A stretch of DNA of 64,000 nucleotides from JALOOX01 sp964557955 (GTDB lineage: Bacteria > Desulfobacterota > Syntrophobacteria > Syntrophobacterales > Syntrophobacteraceae): assembly GCA_964557955.1 (NCBI GenBank), contig CAZLCS010000034.1, positions 1 through 64,000 of the forward strand, read 5' to 3'. The notes under the pieces are model-generated. The model was not told the DNA's origin, did no database searches, and saw only the letters and a list, made by a program, of their open reading frames with translations. Numbering within the stretch: the first letter of the stretch is position 1; every line of letters begins with the position of its first letter. Positions 1 through 9,520 of the stretch are shown in pieces. Position numbers and translations under genes: made by a program.

Positions 1-50
1 TGCCGGCATGACGAGCGGCGAAATGGACATCTTTTTCTGTGGAGGTGTAC

Positions 51-980
51 TTAGACCGTTGGGTCTCCTTCCTCAGGGAATTCCCCGGTCGCAAGCCAGT
101 GGGCGCAGGCTTCACCCAGTTTCTCCCGCGCCATCTTTTCGTATTTCTCACACTCCACGCCAGTCAACACATCACGCCATCGGCCGTTCGTGCCCCTGTG
201 GAAAAACGTACGCGATCCGCCGTCCCAGAATGCCCCTCCCAGAGGAACACTCCGGGTCGCGTGCCGTTTCATGAACTCGAAGCTGCAGTGTTTGAGGATG
301 AGCCCCCATTGGGACTCATCGATGGGAATGTCCAGGTAGGCAGCTACGCGCCGGATCTGCCCGGGGGTGTCCTCCTTGAGTTTTGCGAAATGAAGCAGCA
401 TTACATTGGGCAGATGGCGGATTTCCCACCACGATTTGATGTTCTCCCAGTATGGCCAGTATGGGTGTCCGTCCCTATCCAGCCACTCGTGGAAGTACTG
501 CGAGATGGAATCTGAAGGCGGCTCAATGGGAGGACCCACCCGCCCCGGCGTGTCATTCAACGTTTGGTAATATTTCGCATTGGCCGATGCGTGGTGGTTA
601 TATAGGCTCCAGACGACGTCGCGCCCGTCGCGTGCCAGGTAGATGTACCGGGCCTTCTGCGAGAAGACCAACGCGTCGACGGGAAGATGGGTCTTCAGAA
701 AGCGACGATGAGTCTGAGCCTCGAGTGCTGCAAGCTTCACCTCCTTTGGGGGGACCCGCATGTCCACCCAGGGAGACATTTCAGCCACCTCCAGGTCCGC
801 AGCCCCATTGAATAAAAGCTGTGCGACGATCTGCTGCATCCAGGTCGTGCCGGACTTGGCATAACTGGCCACAATGATGTCGTCCTCACGAAACCGGAAA
901 TCATTCCAGACGGTTGAATCGAAGTGATGATTCTGAAACTCTCGTGTCTTCTTTGGCCATGCGTAAGATTCGGAGGCCAT
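51..980 (-). CDS. PAPS-dependent sulfotransferase family protein
   Basis: Predicted cytosolic sulfotransferase (309 aa) that would move a sulfuryl group from PAPS to an alcohol or amine acceptor; the acceptor cannot be read from sequence. The 5'-phosphosulfate loop is present near residues 39-47 (SYAKSGTTW), followed by a 3'-phosphate-binding segment (ARDGRDVVWSLYNH) and a C-terminal GTNGRWRD segment matching the family GxxGxWK region. The start at 980 is preferred over an upstream ATG because AAGGAGAG lies about 7 nt before it. The gene stands alone, and the next gene is divergent. Confidence 0.88.
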   Translation of the reverse strand: MASESYAWPKKTREFQNHHFDSTVWNDFRFREDDIIVASYAKSGTTWMQQIVAQLLFNGAADLEVAEMSPWVDMRVPPKEVKLAALEAQTHRRFLKTHLPVDALVFSQKARYIYLARDGRDVVWSLYNHHASANAKYYQTLNDTPGRVGPPIEPPSDSISQYFHEWLDRDGHPYWPYWENIKSWWEIRHLPNVMLLHFAKLKEDTPGQIRRVAAYLDIPIDESQWGLILKHCSFEFMKRHATRSVPLGGAFWDGGSRTFFHRGTNGRWRDVLTGVECEKYEKMAREKLGEACAHWLATGEFPEEGDPTV

Positions 981-1245
981 TTTCGCCTCTCCTTTCAATT
1001 CAGTATGCTTCATCCATTATTCATAAGGCTGAGTCGCGCTCTTTTCCAGAGCAGGGTCATGAGAGTGCGGACAGCGCAAGGCTAACGATTTTTCCGTATT
1101 CATGCTATGTGATTAACCGATCTCAAAAGCACGGAGAGGGTGCCCGATGAGTCGAGAACACTTGGGGGTATGCAAGGCTGACAGGTTTAGTTGATGTTGC
1201 TGTGAAAATGCGTGGGAATGAACGGCCGATGGAGGCACTCGGAGC

Positions 1246-3999
1246 ATGATGAAGATTTTGTTGGCGCTTTTGCTGGGTGGGCTGATCGGGGCGAGCATCC
1301 AGAGGTTCGAAGGTTTCTTCGTGGGAGCGGCCGTCGGATACCTGCTGCTGGAGCTCCACAGGCTCAAGAATAAAGTCGTTGAACTTGAGAAGATGGTGGA
1401 GCACCGCCCGGTACAGGGGGCCGAGACTGTAAAGCCTGACGGCGCTCCAGCCCGGACTGCGCCGGAAATGGCACTTGACGGGGTGGAGCCTGGTTTCGAA
1501 CCTGCCGGCGTCCGCGAGCCCATCCCCCCGGAGAGCGCCATGGAGGCCGAACCCTTTTCGACTGGTCCCGAAGTGCTTCACTCCGCTTCGACCGCGCCGC
1601 GTGAGGTCACATCGCCTCCCGCCCCGCACGGACCTTCCACCACCGGGCGCTGGACTTCGGTCCGGCGGCACGTCGAGCAATGGCTCGCAGGCGGCAATCT
1701 GCTGGTCAAGATTGGTGTCCTGGTCCTGTTTGTGGGCGTGGCTTTTCTGGTGCGCTACGCTGCCGAGCGCGAGATCCTGCCCATCGAGGTACGGCTGGCG
1801 GGTGTGGCTCTCGGCGCCGTGGTGCTGCTCGTCATCGGCTGGAGACTGCGTAACCGGCGCAGAGCCTATGCCCTGGTGCTGCAGGGTGGGGCCGTGGCCG
1901 TGCTGTATCTGACGATTTTTGGTGCCATGCGCCTCTACGGGCTCATTCCTCCCTCATTGGCCTTCTTGCTCCTGGCTGGAGTGGCGGTGCTCTCAGGCGC
2001 GCTGGCCGTGCTGCAGGATGCGAGAGCGCTCGCATCCATCGGCACTGCCGGGGGGTTCGCCGCACCCATTTTGGCATCAACCGGGCAGGGCAGCCATGTG
2101 ATGTTGTTTTCTTACTATGCCGTTCTGAACCTGAGCGTTGTAGGCACGGCCTGGTTCAAGGCTTGGCGTGAGCTCAACCTGGTGGGGTTTCTCTTCACTT
2201 TCACCATTGGTGCAGCATGGGGAGTGCTGGTGTTTCGTCCTCATCAGTTCTCCACAACGGAGCCGTTTCTCATCCTGTTCTTCCTTCTCTACGTCGGGGC
2301 TGCCATCCTTTTTGCGCTGAGGCAGCCTCCGAATCTCAAGGGGTACGTAGACGGCCCTATTGTGTTTGGTCTTCCCATCATTGCCTTTGCCCTCCAAAGT
2401 GGACTGGTGAAGCCTTACCCATTCGGTCTTGCCTGGAGCGCCTTCGCTTTGGCGGGCTTTTATGTCGGTGTGGCGTGGGTTATTTTTCTGAAGGCCCCCA
2501 AGACCCTTTGGCTGATGGCGGAGGCATTTCTGGCCATCGGAGTTGCTTTCGGGACCCTGGCCATTCCGCTGGCGCTCGACAACCGCTGGACGGCAGCCGC
2601 CTGGGCGATGGAAGGCGCGGCTCTGGTGTGGATCGGTCTGCGCCAGGAACGTTGGCTCCCTCGTATGGCGGGCATGGCGTTGCAGTTGGCGTCGGGATTT
2701 TCGTTTCTTTCCAACCTGCCGGGCACCTATGGAACCTGGCCGCTCCTGAACGGGTTCTGGCTGGGCAGTGCCGTGGTCAGTATCGCCGGTCTCTTCACAT
2801 CATGGTGTGTCCACACCTACCGCGAGAAGGTGAAGACTTATGAAGCCATTTTTGGGATTCTCCTGGGAGTCTGGGGACTCCTCTGGTGGTATGGAGCCGG
2901 CATTCGGGAGCTGGATGTGCACGGTCCGGAGCAGCATCGACTGGGAGCCCTGCTGCTCTTTCTTTCTGCGTCGGGCCTGATGAGCGATGTACTGAGAGTC
3001 GCCCTGCGCTGGCCTTTCATGGGCTATCCTGCCTGGGGCCTGATTCCCGCCTTGACACTCGTGGCCATTAGCCTCTTGGGAGACAGGACGCATCCGTTCG
3101 CGGACGGCGGCTGGTGGGGCTGGATGGCCGGGGTTGCCTGCTGCTACGGCATCCTTTGGCGTCAGGAGAAGCACTCGGCTTTCCCGGGTTGGGAAGGCCG
3201 GCTCCATCCCCCTTGTTTGTGGCTGTCCACACTCGTGCTGACCTGGGAGATGGCTCACCGCGTGAGCCTATGGGTTCCCGCTTCGGAAACATGGTCCACG
3301 GCCATCCTGGGAGTGTTTCCCACGGCCCTGGTTCTGTTCATCACGCTTCAAGGAGATCATATTTCGTGGCCGTTCAGCCGGCACCGAAAGGACTATCTGA
3401 TTTGGGGCAACCTGGGGTTGTGCGCTTATCTGGTGATCTGGATAATCGCAACCTCTTTCAGCAGCGGCAGTGCCGCACCGTTGCCTTACTTTCCCTTTTT
3501 GAACCCGTTGGATGCTGCAACCATCCTCGCACTGCTGTCGATCCTGCTGTGGATCGTCCATCTCAGAGAGGAGTTCCCGGTCATCGCCGACCGGTTGAGG
3601 ATTTACTCTCTGGCGTGGGTTTGCCCGGCCGTGTACGGCTCCCTGGTATTTTTGTGGCTGAACGCTGTGCTGGCGCGAACTCTTCACCACTGGACCGGAC
3701 TATCCTTCTCATCCCACGCCCTCATGCGCTCCGTTCTCTTCCAGGCGAGCATTTCCATTCTCTGGAGCCTGACGGCCCTCTGCCTCATGGTGTTCGCAGC
3801 GAAGCGAAGGCTGCGAGCGCTGTGGATGGCCGGTGCTGGATTGCTCGGAGTGACAGTGGTGAAGCTCTTTCTCGTCGACCTCGCCCGCTCCGGAACGCTG
3901 GGTCGTGTCATCTCCTTTATCACCGTCGGGATTCTCATCCTGGTCGTGGGCTATTTTTCTCCGGTCCCCCCCCGCCGGAAAGAAGAGGTTCCCCAATGA
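1246..3999 (+). CDS. DUF2339 polytopic membrane protein
   Basis: Large inner-membrane protein of unknown function (917 aa). It has one N-terminal hydrophobic helix, a short charged helix, a Pro/Ala-rich linker to about residue 140, then more than twenty closely packed hydrophobic segments to the C terminus. The segment beginning GNLLVKIGVLVLFVGVAFLV is characteristic of DUF2339. The stop overlaps the start of the next gene by 4 bp (ATGA), so the two are very probably translationally coupled. DUF2339 and DUF3999 genes are commonly paired, which fits a shared envelope role, but no biochemical function is known to me. Confidence 0.85.
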   Translation: MMKILLALLLGGLIGASIQRFEGFFVGAAVGYLLLELHRLKNKVVELEKMVEHRPVQGAETVKPDGAPARTAPEMALDGVEPGFEPAGVREPIPPESAMEAEPFSTGPEVLHSASTAPREVTSPPAPHGPSTTGRWTSVRRHVEQWLAGGNLLVKIGVLVLFVGVAFLVRYAAEREILPIEVRLAGVALGAVVLLVIGWRLRNRRRAYALVLQGGAVAVLYLTIFGAMRLYGLIPPSLAFLLLAGVAVLSGALAVLQDARALASIGTAGGFAAPILASTGQGSHVMLFSYYAVLNLSVVGTAWFKAWRELNLVGFLFTFTIGAAWGVLVFRPHQFSTTEPFLILFFLLYVGAAILFALRQPPNLKGYVDGPIVFGLPIIAFALQSGLVKPYPFGLAWSAFALAGFYVGVAWVIFLKAPKTLWLMAEAFLAIGVAFGTLAIPLALDNRWTAAAWAMEGAALVWIGLRQERWLPRMAGMALQLASGFSFLSNLPGTYGTWPLLNGFWLGSAVVSIAGLFTSWCVHTYREKVKTYEAIFGILLGVWGLLWWYGAGIRELDVHGPEQHRLGALLLFLSASGLMSDVLRVALRWPFMGYPAWGLIPALTLVAISLLGDRTHPFADGGWWGWMAGVACCYGILWRQEKHSAFPGWEGRLHPPCLWLSTLVLTWEMAHRVSLWVPASETWSTAILGVFPTALVLFITLQGDHISWPFSRHRKDYLIWGNLGLCAYLVIWIIATSFSSGSAAPLPYFPFLNPLDAATILALLSILLWIVHLREEFPVIADRLRIYSLAWVCPAVYGSLVFLWLNAVLARTLHHWTGLSFSSHALMRSVLFQASISILWSLTALCLMVFAAKRRLRALWMAGAGLLGVTVVKLFLVDLARSGTLGRVISFITVGILILVVGYFSPVPPRRKEEVPQ

Positions 4000-5462
4000 T
4001 CAAAAGAAGGCGCTTCCGTCGCATCGTGTGCATGACCATCATCCTGTTGGCGGCGTTCATCCAGTGCGCGTCGGCTCGCGAGCCCGAGCGGGTCCCGAGG
4101 ATCGATGAATTCGCTTTCGGGTTTCCGTTGGAGATCACGAAACAGGCCCCTTTCCAGGAACTGGTGCTGCCCCTGGAGTTCTACCAGATTGTGGTTGGCC
4201 ATGACCTTGAGGATTGTGCAGTGTTCGACGCGGACCAGCGACCAGTGCCCCATGCTGTTCGATCTCCCGAGCCGCCTTCCCGGGCCAGTATTGCGGAGGC
4301 TTTGCCCTTCTTCCCCCTCGCGGGCGGCGGTGACAGTGATACGGGTGGAATATCCGTTCATCTCAAGAAGGCCCCTGACGGCACGACCCTGGAGCTCAAG
4401 TCCGATGACGAAGTGCGGACGGGGGGCAGGACCGTGGCCTATGTGCTGGATGCGAGCTCCCTGAAGGATGCATATTCAGCCTTGCTTTTGAAGGTCGATC
4501 TCGACAGAGGGTCCGGGTTGATGCGGGTGAACCTGGAGGGTAGCCAGAACCTGAACGACTGGGTTTCCATTGCGCGTTCCGTGTCCGTCGGGCGACTGGT
4601 TCACCAGGGAGTGACTCTGGAGAGGGACCGCGTCGAATTCAAACCGTGCCGATACAAGTATCTGCGGCTCAGCTGGGATGCAGGAGGCGGAGAGCTTCGG
4701 CTCCAGAATGTTCAAGCCATCTTCTCGAGAGAGGTCTCCCATGACCTCCACCAATGGATGCGGCTGCCTGCAAAACTATCCACGGCTCCCAGCCCGGCCT
4801 ACCTTTTCGATACACAGGGAGTCATGCCCGTCGATCAACTGAAGGTGCAGTTCCCCGGCCAGAATGTGGTGGTGCCGCTGAAGGCCTATTCCAGGGGAGC
4901 GGATGGAGCTCCCTGGCAGTTCCGGGCTCAGGCGCTGGTGCATCGGCTGGTTGTCGAGGGTTCGATCTACTCCGGTGAGATGATCGCGCTTCCAGATGTC
5001 GTCAAGGACAGGTTCTGGAAGCTGGAAGTGAATCTGCGTCCGGAGAACGTGATGGCGCCGCAGGATGTCGAGATAGCCCTTGGCTGGGTGCCGGATCGAC
5101 TGGTCTTTCTTGCCCAGGGCAGGCCGCCCTATACGTTGGCCTTTGGAAGCGGCTCGCAAAAGGTCAGGCCTTTCCCGCTTCAGTCTCTCCTGGATCAAGT
5201 CTCTCCCCGGACCGGAGCCAGGACCATCACCGCATCCGCCCAGCCAGGTCCGAAAGTCACGCTGGGAGGTGAGTCAAAGCTCCAACCTCCGCCCCCTCCG
5301 TTACCCTGGAGGAAATGGGCCCTTTGGACCTGCCTGCTCCTGGGGGTGGCGCTCATGGGCTGGATGGCCGTGAGACTCTATCGCCAAATGGGAGCGGTGC
5401 AGCGGGCTCGCACCGAAGAAGGCGGTCCAACCGGCGCAGAGGCAGAAGAGGACCGCCGTTGA
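3996..5462 (+). CDS. DUF3999 envelope protein, coupled to DUF2339
   Basis: Predicted exported and membrane-anchored protein (488 aa). It has a basic N terminus and a hydrophobic signal segment to about residue 28, a long extracytoplasmic region rich in beta-type sequence, a Pro-rich stretch, and one C-terminal membrane helix (about residues 445-468) followed by a short charged tail. The start is the ATG overlapping the previous stop (ATGA); a much longer frame reading upstream is antiparallel clutter inside the previous gene. It looks like DUF3999, the usual partner of DUF2339. It may sense or scaffold something in the periplasm with its partner, but that is a guess. Confidence 0.8.
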   Translation: MIKRRRFRRIVCMTIILLAAFIQCASAREPERVPRIDEFAFGFPLEITKQAPFQELVLPLEFYQIVVGHDLEDCAVFDADQRPVPHAVRSPEPPSRASIAEALPFFPLAGGGDSDTGGISVHLKKAPDGTTLELKSDDEVRTGGRTVAYVLDASSLKDAYSALLLKVDLDRGSGLMRVNLEGSQNLNDWVSIARSVSVGRLVHQGVTLERDRVEFKPCRYKYLRLSWDAGGGELRLQNVQAIFSREVSHDLHQWMRLPAKLSTAPSPAYLFDTQGVMPVDQLKVQFPGQNVVVPLKAYSRGADGAPWQFRAQALVHRLVVEGSIYSGEMIALPDVVKDRFWKLEVNLRPENVMAPQDVEIALGWVPDRLVFLAQGRPPYTLAFGSGSQKVRPFPLQSLLDQVSPRTGARTITASAQPGPKVTLGGESKLQPPPPPLPWRKWALWTCLLLGVALMGWMAVRLYRQMGAVQRARTEEGGPTGAEAEEDRR

Positions 5463-5558
5463 ACGGCTTCCGAGGCCTTTCTACCCGGCATGCGAGTGGG
5501 CTTCCGGGGCGAATGCGGCTGGATTTCAACAGTTCGCCCCCCCCACAGCAGGCGAATC

Positions 5559-5960
5559 CTAATCTTCCGTTGGCTTGATGTTCTCAAGTGCCCATTCGAT
5601 CAATTCATCGTATGTCGTACCCTTGGGGAAGAACTCCACCACGCCGAGCTCTTTGAGCTTTGGAATGTTTTCGTCGGCCAGAAAGCCGCCTGCAGTGATG
5701 CGGATATGGTCTGCACCTTCCTTTTTCAATAATTCCAAAAGTGTGGCGAAGGATTGGACGTCGACTCCCGGCAGAGTCGTCACCCCAATGTGGTCCACCG
5801 ATTCCTGTATGGCCGAATTGACGATGGCCTGAGGATCCTGCAACTCGGTATAAATCACTTCAAAACCGGCTTCGCTGAAGGCACGGGCAAGCTTCATCAT
5901 TGCGGTCTGATAGCCATCTCCAAATTTCGCCATGAGAATTCTGACTTTCCTGTCTGCCAT
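5559..5960 (-). CDS. B12-binding-domain-like protein lacking the cobalt-ligand histidine
   Basis: Small (133 aa) single-domain protein resembling the cobalamin-binding domain at the C terminus of methylmalonyl-CoA mutase (RILMAKFGDG.., a T-T-L motif, ITAGGF, GTTYDELIEW). The family base-off motif DxHxxG should lie near residues 15-20, but the sequence reads GDGYQTAMM, so the His ligand is Tyr and the Gly is Ala. The SxL motif is TTL, while the GG motif is intact. AAAGGAG precedes two tandem ATGs; the second (5960) has the better spacing. It stands alone upstream of a gap to phoU. It may bind B12 base-on, bind something else, or act as a partner subunit. Confidence 0.78.
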   Translation of the reverse strand: MADRKVRILMAKFGDGYQTAMMKLARAFSEAGFEVIYTELQDPQAIVNSAIQESVDHIGVTTLPGVDVQSFATLLELLKKEGADHIRITAGGFLADENIPKLKELGVVEFFPKGTTYDELIEWALENIKPTED

Positions 5961-6115
5961 CATCGACTCCTTTGAATAAGATTCTGAGTACCAGTGAAAG
6001 CAACTTGATGTCAACGAAGGGAAGAGCAGCATCAGCTTGAGAGGGAATTGACTCCTGGAGGATCTCGAAATCCATGGTTGAGGTTGGCATTTCACGAAAG
6101 AAAGGACCTGTCGTG

Positions 6116-6775
6116 CTATTCCTCGCAATGGTGCTTCACATTGACCCCTTTCACCATGAAGATGATGCTTTCAGCGATGTTCGTGGCCTGATCCGCAGCG
6201 CGCTCGAGGCATCGGGCGGCGATGATGGTCTGCACGGAGCGTTCGACGGCCGGCACCTCGTTCACCATGTAATCGAGCAGATTCTTCAGGACCGTCACAT
6301 TGAGCTCGTCGGCATTGTCGTCCATCTGGCAGACATCTGCGGCCTGGCTCACATTCTGATTGATGAACGCGGTGATGACACTGGACAGCATGTCCATGGC
6401 CGTTTCAGCCAGCTGTTCCATGGCCTGGTTGGGAGGAAGCGCTGGGCGAGTGCTCAGAAACTGGGCTCGCTGAGCCACATTGACGGCCTGATCCGCCACG
6501 CGTTCGAGGTCCACTGCGATCCTCAGGCACCCGATGATGAACCGAAGGTCTCGAGCCATGGGCTGCTCCAGTGCAAGGAGGCGGAGGCAGTGTTTGTCGA
6601 TAGCGACCTCGAGCAGGTTGATCTCCTGATCCCTCGAAACCACCTCGTTGGCCAGGGGAATGTTTCTCTCAAACAGGGCTTGAACGGCCTTCTTCAGGGC
6701 GGTTTCCGTCAATGCAGCCATCTGGAGGATGGTCATCTTGAGCTGTTCCATTTCCTGATGAAAACGACTCTCCAT
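6116..6775 (-). CDS. phoU: PhoU phosphate signalling protein
   Basis: PhoU (219 aa) is an all-helical cytosolic protein that links the Pst transporter to PhoR and represses the Pho response at high phosphate. Both PhoU repeats are visible: residues about 20-105 with MARDLRFIIGCLRIAVDLERVADQA, and 120-205 with CLERAADQATNIAE, each carrying the E/DxxRxxD-type metal-binding pattern. The start MESRF is preceded by CAGGAGAGAG; an upstream in-frame ATG would add 23 poorly conserved residues. It follows phoB-phoR on the same strand after about 200 bp. No pst genes are in view. Confidence 0.9.
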   Translation of the reverse strand: MESRFHQEMEQLKMTILQMAALTETALKKAVQALFERNIPLANEVVSRDQEINLLEVAIDKHCLRLLALEQPMARDLRFIIGCLRIAVDLERVADQAVNVAQRAQFLSTRPALPPNQAMEQLAETAMDMLSSVITAFINQNVSQAADVCQMDDNADELNVTVLKNLLDYMVNEVPAVERSVQTIIAARCLERAADQATNIAESIIFMVKGVNVKHHCEE

Positions 6776-6981
6776 TCTCTTACTCTCTCCTGAAAAAAAT
6801 GGCGGAAGCCCCAGTTCTGAGACCGTCTCACTCCTGGATGGCATCGCGCTCCATCACAGGGAATGCCTGTACTCCCATTCACTCATTTGTTCATAGGAGT
6901 ATAAAGAACCCTAACACAATAGCTGAAATTCGCACAAGATTTCTGCTATGAGAACATGCTGATCTCAATAGATCATGCGGC

Positions 6982-8832
6982 TCAGAGGCGTAACCCCCCA
7001 AGCTCTGCTTGGGGTCTGTCGTTCTTCGGGGAAGAGCTCGCTTTGGGCAGTGTAAAGAAGAAAGTGCTGCCTTTGAGATCCCCCGGGTTCGGGCTCTGAA
7101 GCCAGAGCTGCCCTCCGAAATTCAGAATGATGTGCCGGCAAATGGCGAGCCCCAGTCCCGTGCTGCCGGATTCCCGGTCCCGATGCCTTTCGATGCGATA
7201 GAATCTCTCGAATATTCTGTGCTGATGGGGAGTGGGAATTCCAATGCCATTGTCCTGGACGCTGAAAGTGATGTAACTGTCGCCTTCTTCACAGGAGACC
7301 CTGATCGATTCACCCTCCGGACTGAACTTGACAGCATTTTCGAGAAGGTTTCGAAATACCTGGACCAGTCGATCCATGTCTCCTTGGACAAACACCCCAT
7401 CAGGCGGCAGCAGGCTTTCAAGGGAGACTTTCTTCGTTTTTGCCATGGGAGCACAGGATCTCCAGGCTTCTTCGAGGCAGTCCGTGGCGTTGACAGGCAC
7501 CGATTCGTCCTGTTGATCCCTGGCCTCCAATCGGGCCAGTTTGAGCAAATCATCCACAATCATTACCATGTGGTTCGTGTTTTTGAGAATCGTTTGCAGG
7601 AAGGATGCTGGAGGTCCCTGCTCGAACTGAGGATCTGCTATAAGGGTCTCCGTGTACCCCTTGATGGAAGTGAGGGGCGTTCTGAGCTCATGGGAGACAT
7701 TGGCCACGAAATCCTGACGGATCTTCTCCAGGCGCTTGAGCTCGGATATGTTGTGAAAGACTATGATGAGGACGGGGCCCTTGCCTGCTTCCTTAAGCCG
7801 GACGATGTTGACGTCATACGTGCGATCCCACTCCAGCTCCACCTGCAGGTTCACGCGCTCGAAAGCCCTTTCATCAGGAGCGGCCAGGAGCCGGTCGCAG
7901 GCCTCCTGGATCTCATAGTTCAACAGAACTTCCATGGGCTTCCGACCTATGGTGATCGGGGCCCGAGTGGCGATCTTGGAAAGGGAACGATTGACTCTCC
8001 GGATTCTGCCTCTCGAATCGAGCACCATCACACCTTCCTGCATCCCCTCGAAAACCGCTTCGAGCTGTTCTCTCTCCTCTTCGATGATGCGGAATCTTTC
8101 CCTGATTTGGCGCGCCATGTGGTTGAACGCATCCGCGAGCGGTTGGAGCTCATGCGAGCTAGAGAACCGCAAAGGCGCCACATCCCGCTGCACGGCAATC
8201 TTGTCAGTCGCTTCGATGATCGTGCGCAGATATTTGCGCAGCTCTCGCCCCCAGATGAACACCGCCAGAATCATCCCCGCAAAGGAGAGCATAATGGCCA
8301 GCTTGAGCCCCTGGTTGATGGCATCCAACGCGCGATTTGTCTGCCAGAACGGCACAGCCAACCTCAGAATGCCGTTGGGGAGAAGGCCGTGTGCCCCGAC
8401 CTGCTTAGCTACAAAGATGTGCTCTTTTCGGGTGATTGTGCTCAGACGGATCAGCACACCCACCTCCCCCCTTCGCGCCTGAAGGATTTCCGGCCTCGTT
8501 CCAAATTCACCCAATTGCGGGAGCTCCTCCAGAGTGAATTCAGAATCGATGACGACCTTGCCTTTCTCATCCAAGTAGGTGATGCGGTAACCTTGTGCTG
8601 CGGAAATGCTTCGAATCCAGGCATGCACCTGAGCCAGATCGGCGAACAATTCGTGCTGCTGCAGAAGCCAATGCACCAGCTCCAGGTCACCCAAGGCCCG
8701 CACCTTGGCATCGTTCACGATTCTGCGATGAACCTCTTCATACATCCGCCAGCATGGTCCGACCAATGAAAGGGTCAGGATCACGCACAAGATCAAGAGG
8801 AGACGCATTCGAAGACTTGAAAGTCTGGACAT
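6982..8832 (-). CDS. phoR: PhoR-type sensor histidine kinase
   Basis: Membrane sensor kinase (616 aa) of the phosphate two-component system. Order: an N-terminal membrane helix, a periplasmic or extracytoplasmic region of about 140 residues, a second helix near 180-195, HAMP, a PAS domain (about 250-360), HisKA with the phosphorylatable His in VSHELRTPLTSIKGY (about residue 381), and HATPase with N, G1 (DNGIGIP) and G2 (GLGLAI) boxes. ATG 8832 is used because it lies 4 nt after the phoB stop and a ribosome site is embedded in the end of phoB. The periplasmic region is longer than in E. coli PhoR. Confidence 0.88.
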   Translation of the reverse strand: MSRLSSLRMRLLLILCVILTLSLVGPCWRMYEEVHRRIVNDAKVRALGDLELVHWLLQQHELFADLAQVHAWIRSISAAQGYRITYLDEKGKVVIDSEFTLEELPQLGEFGTRPEILQARRGEVGVLIRLSTITRKEHIFVAKQVGAHGLLPNGILRLAVPFWQTNRALDAINQGLKLAIMLSFAGMILAVFIWGRELRKYLRTIIEATDKIAVQRDVAPLRFSSSHELQPLADAFNHMARQIRERFRIIEEEREQLEAVFEGMQEGVMVLDSRGRIRRVNRSLSKIATRAPITIGRKPMEVLLNYEIQEACDRLLAAPDERAFERVNLQVELEWDRTYDVNIVRLKEAGKGPVLIIVFHNISELKRLEKIRQDFVANVSHELRTPLTSIKGYTETLIADPQFEQGPPASFLQTILKNTNHMVMIVDDLLKLARLEARDQQDESVPVNATDCLEEAWRSCAPMAKTKKVSLESLLPPDGVFVQGDMDRLVQVFRNLLENAVKFSPEGESIRVSCEEGDSYITFSVQDNGIGIPTPHQHRIFERFYRIERHRDRESGSTGLGLAICRHIILNFGGQLWLQSPNPGDLKGSTFFFTLPKASSSPKNDRPQAELGGLRL

Positions 8833-8836
8833 CGGC

Positions 8837-9520
8837 CTACACCTTGAATCGGTATCCAACACCACGGACCGTCTCTACCCAGTCCGAATAAACGCCCAAT
8901 TTCTGGCGCAAACGGCGCACGTGGGTGTCCACCGTGCGAGCATAACCCTCGAAATGGTAACCCCATACCTTGTCCAGCAACTGATCCCGCGTTTGAACTT
9001 TCCCACGGCTCTTGACCAGTTCCACAAGCAGCTTGAATTCCGTGGCCGTCAAAGGGATCTCCTCACCATGCAGGCTGGCGTTATGACCTTCAAAGTCCAC
9101 CCGAAGTCCTTCGTGCTGCCAAATGTTCTCCGTGCTGGCATCCGTGGCTGACCTTCGGAGAATTGCACGGATTCTCAAAACCAGCTCCCTGGGACTGAAT
9201 GGCTTCACCACGTAGTCGTCAGCCCCCAGCTCGAGCCCGACGATGCGATCCACCTCTTCACCGCGCGCCGTCAGCATGAGGATGGGAATGTTCTTTGTTT
9301 CGCTATCCCGCTTGAGCTCCTTGCAGACCTCAAAGCCGTCCAGGCCGGGGAGCATCAGGTCCAGAATGATCAAGTCGGGCAGGTTCTGGCGCGCAATGCT
9401 GAGACCTTCGTATCCATCCCTCGAGGTTAGAACATCAAACCCTGAAGTCTGCATGTTGTAAGACAGCAGCTGTAGAATATCCTTATCGTCTTCTACAATA
9501 AGGAGCTTCATCTTGTTCAT
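8837..9520 (-). CDS. phoB: PhoB-type response regulator
   Basis: OmpR/PhoB-family DNA-binding regulator (227 aa). The receiver domain is complete: acidic pair in VEDDKD, phospho-acceptor Asp54 in ILDLMLPG, Thr in MLTARGEE, and Lys in VKPFSPRELV. The C-terminal winged helix contains LTATEFKLLVELV and VDTHVRRLRQKLG. It is the first gene of a phoB-phoR pair with a 4-bp gap. Sensor architecture and nearby phoU support a phosphate-starvation role; no clear Pho box was recognised upstream. Confidence 0.9.
   Translation of the reverse strand: MNKMKLLIVEDDKDILQLLSYNMQTSGFDVLTSRDGYEGLSIARQNLPDLIILDLMLPGLDGFEVCKELKRDSETKNIPILMLTARGEEVDRIVGLELGADDYVVKPFSPRELVLRIRAILRRSATDASTENIWQHEGLRVDFEGHNASLHGEEIPLTATEFKLLVELVKSRGKVQTRDQLLDKVWGYHFEGYARTVDTHVRRLRQKLGVYSDWVETVRGVGYRFKV

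Noticed and set aside
3114..3995. N-terminal extension of the DUF3999 gene by 294 codons
   Set aside because: It lies in another frame inside the DUF2339 gene; the ATGA overlap and following signal peptide fix the start at 3996.
8604..8614. GCTTCGAATCC, resembling a tRNA T-loop
   Set aside because: It lies inside phoR coding sequence and no acceptor or anticodon arm surrounds it.
7009..8769. 586-codon plus-strand open frame
   Set aside because: It is wholly antisense to phoR, whose domains are complete; GC-rich third positions create long open frames on the opposite strand.
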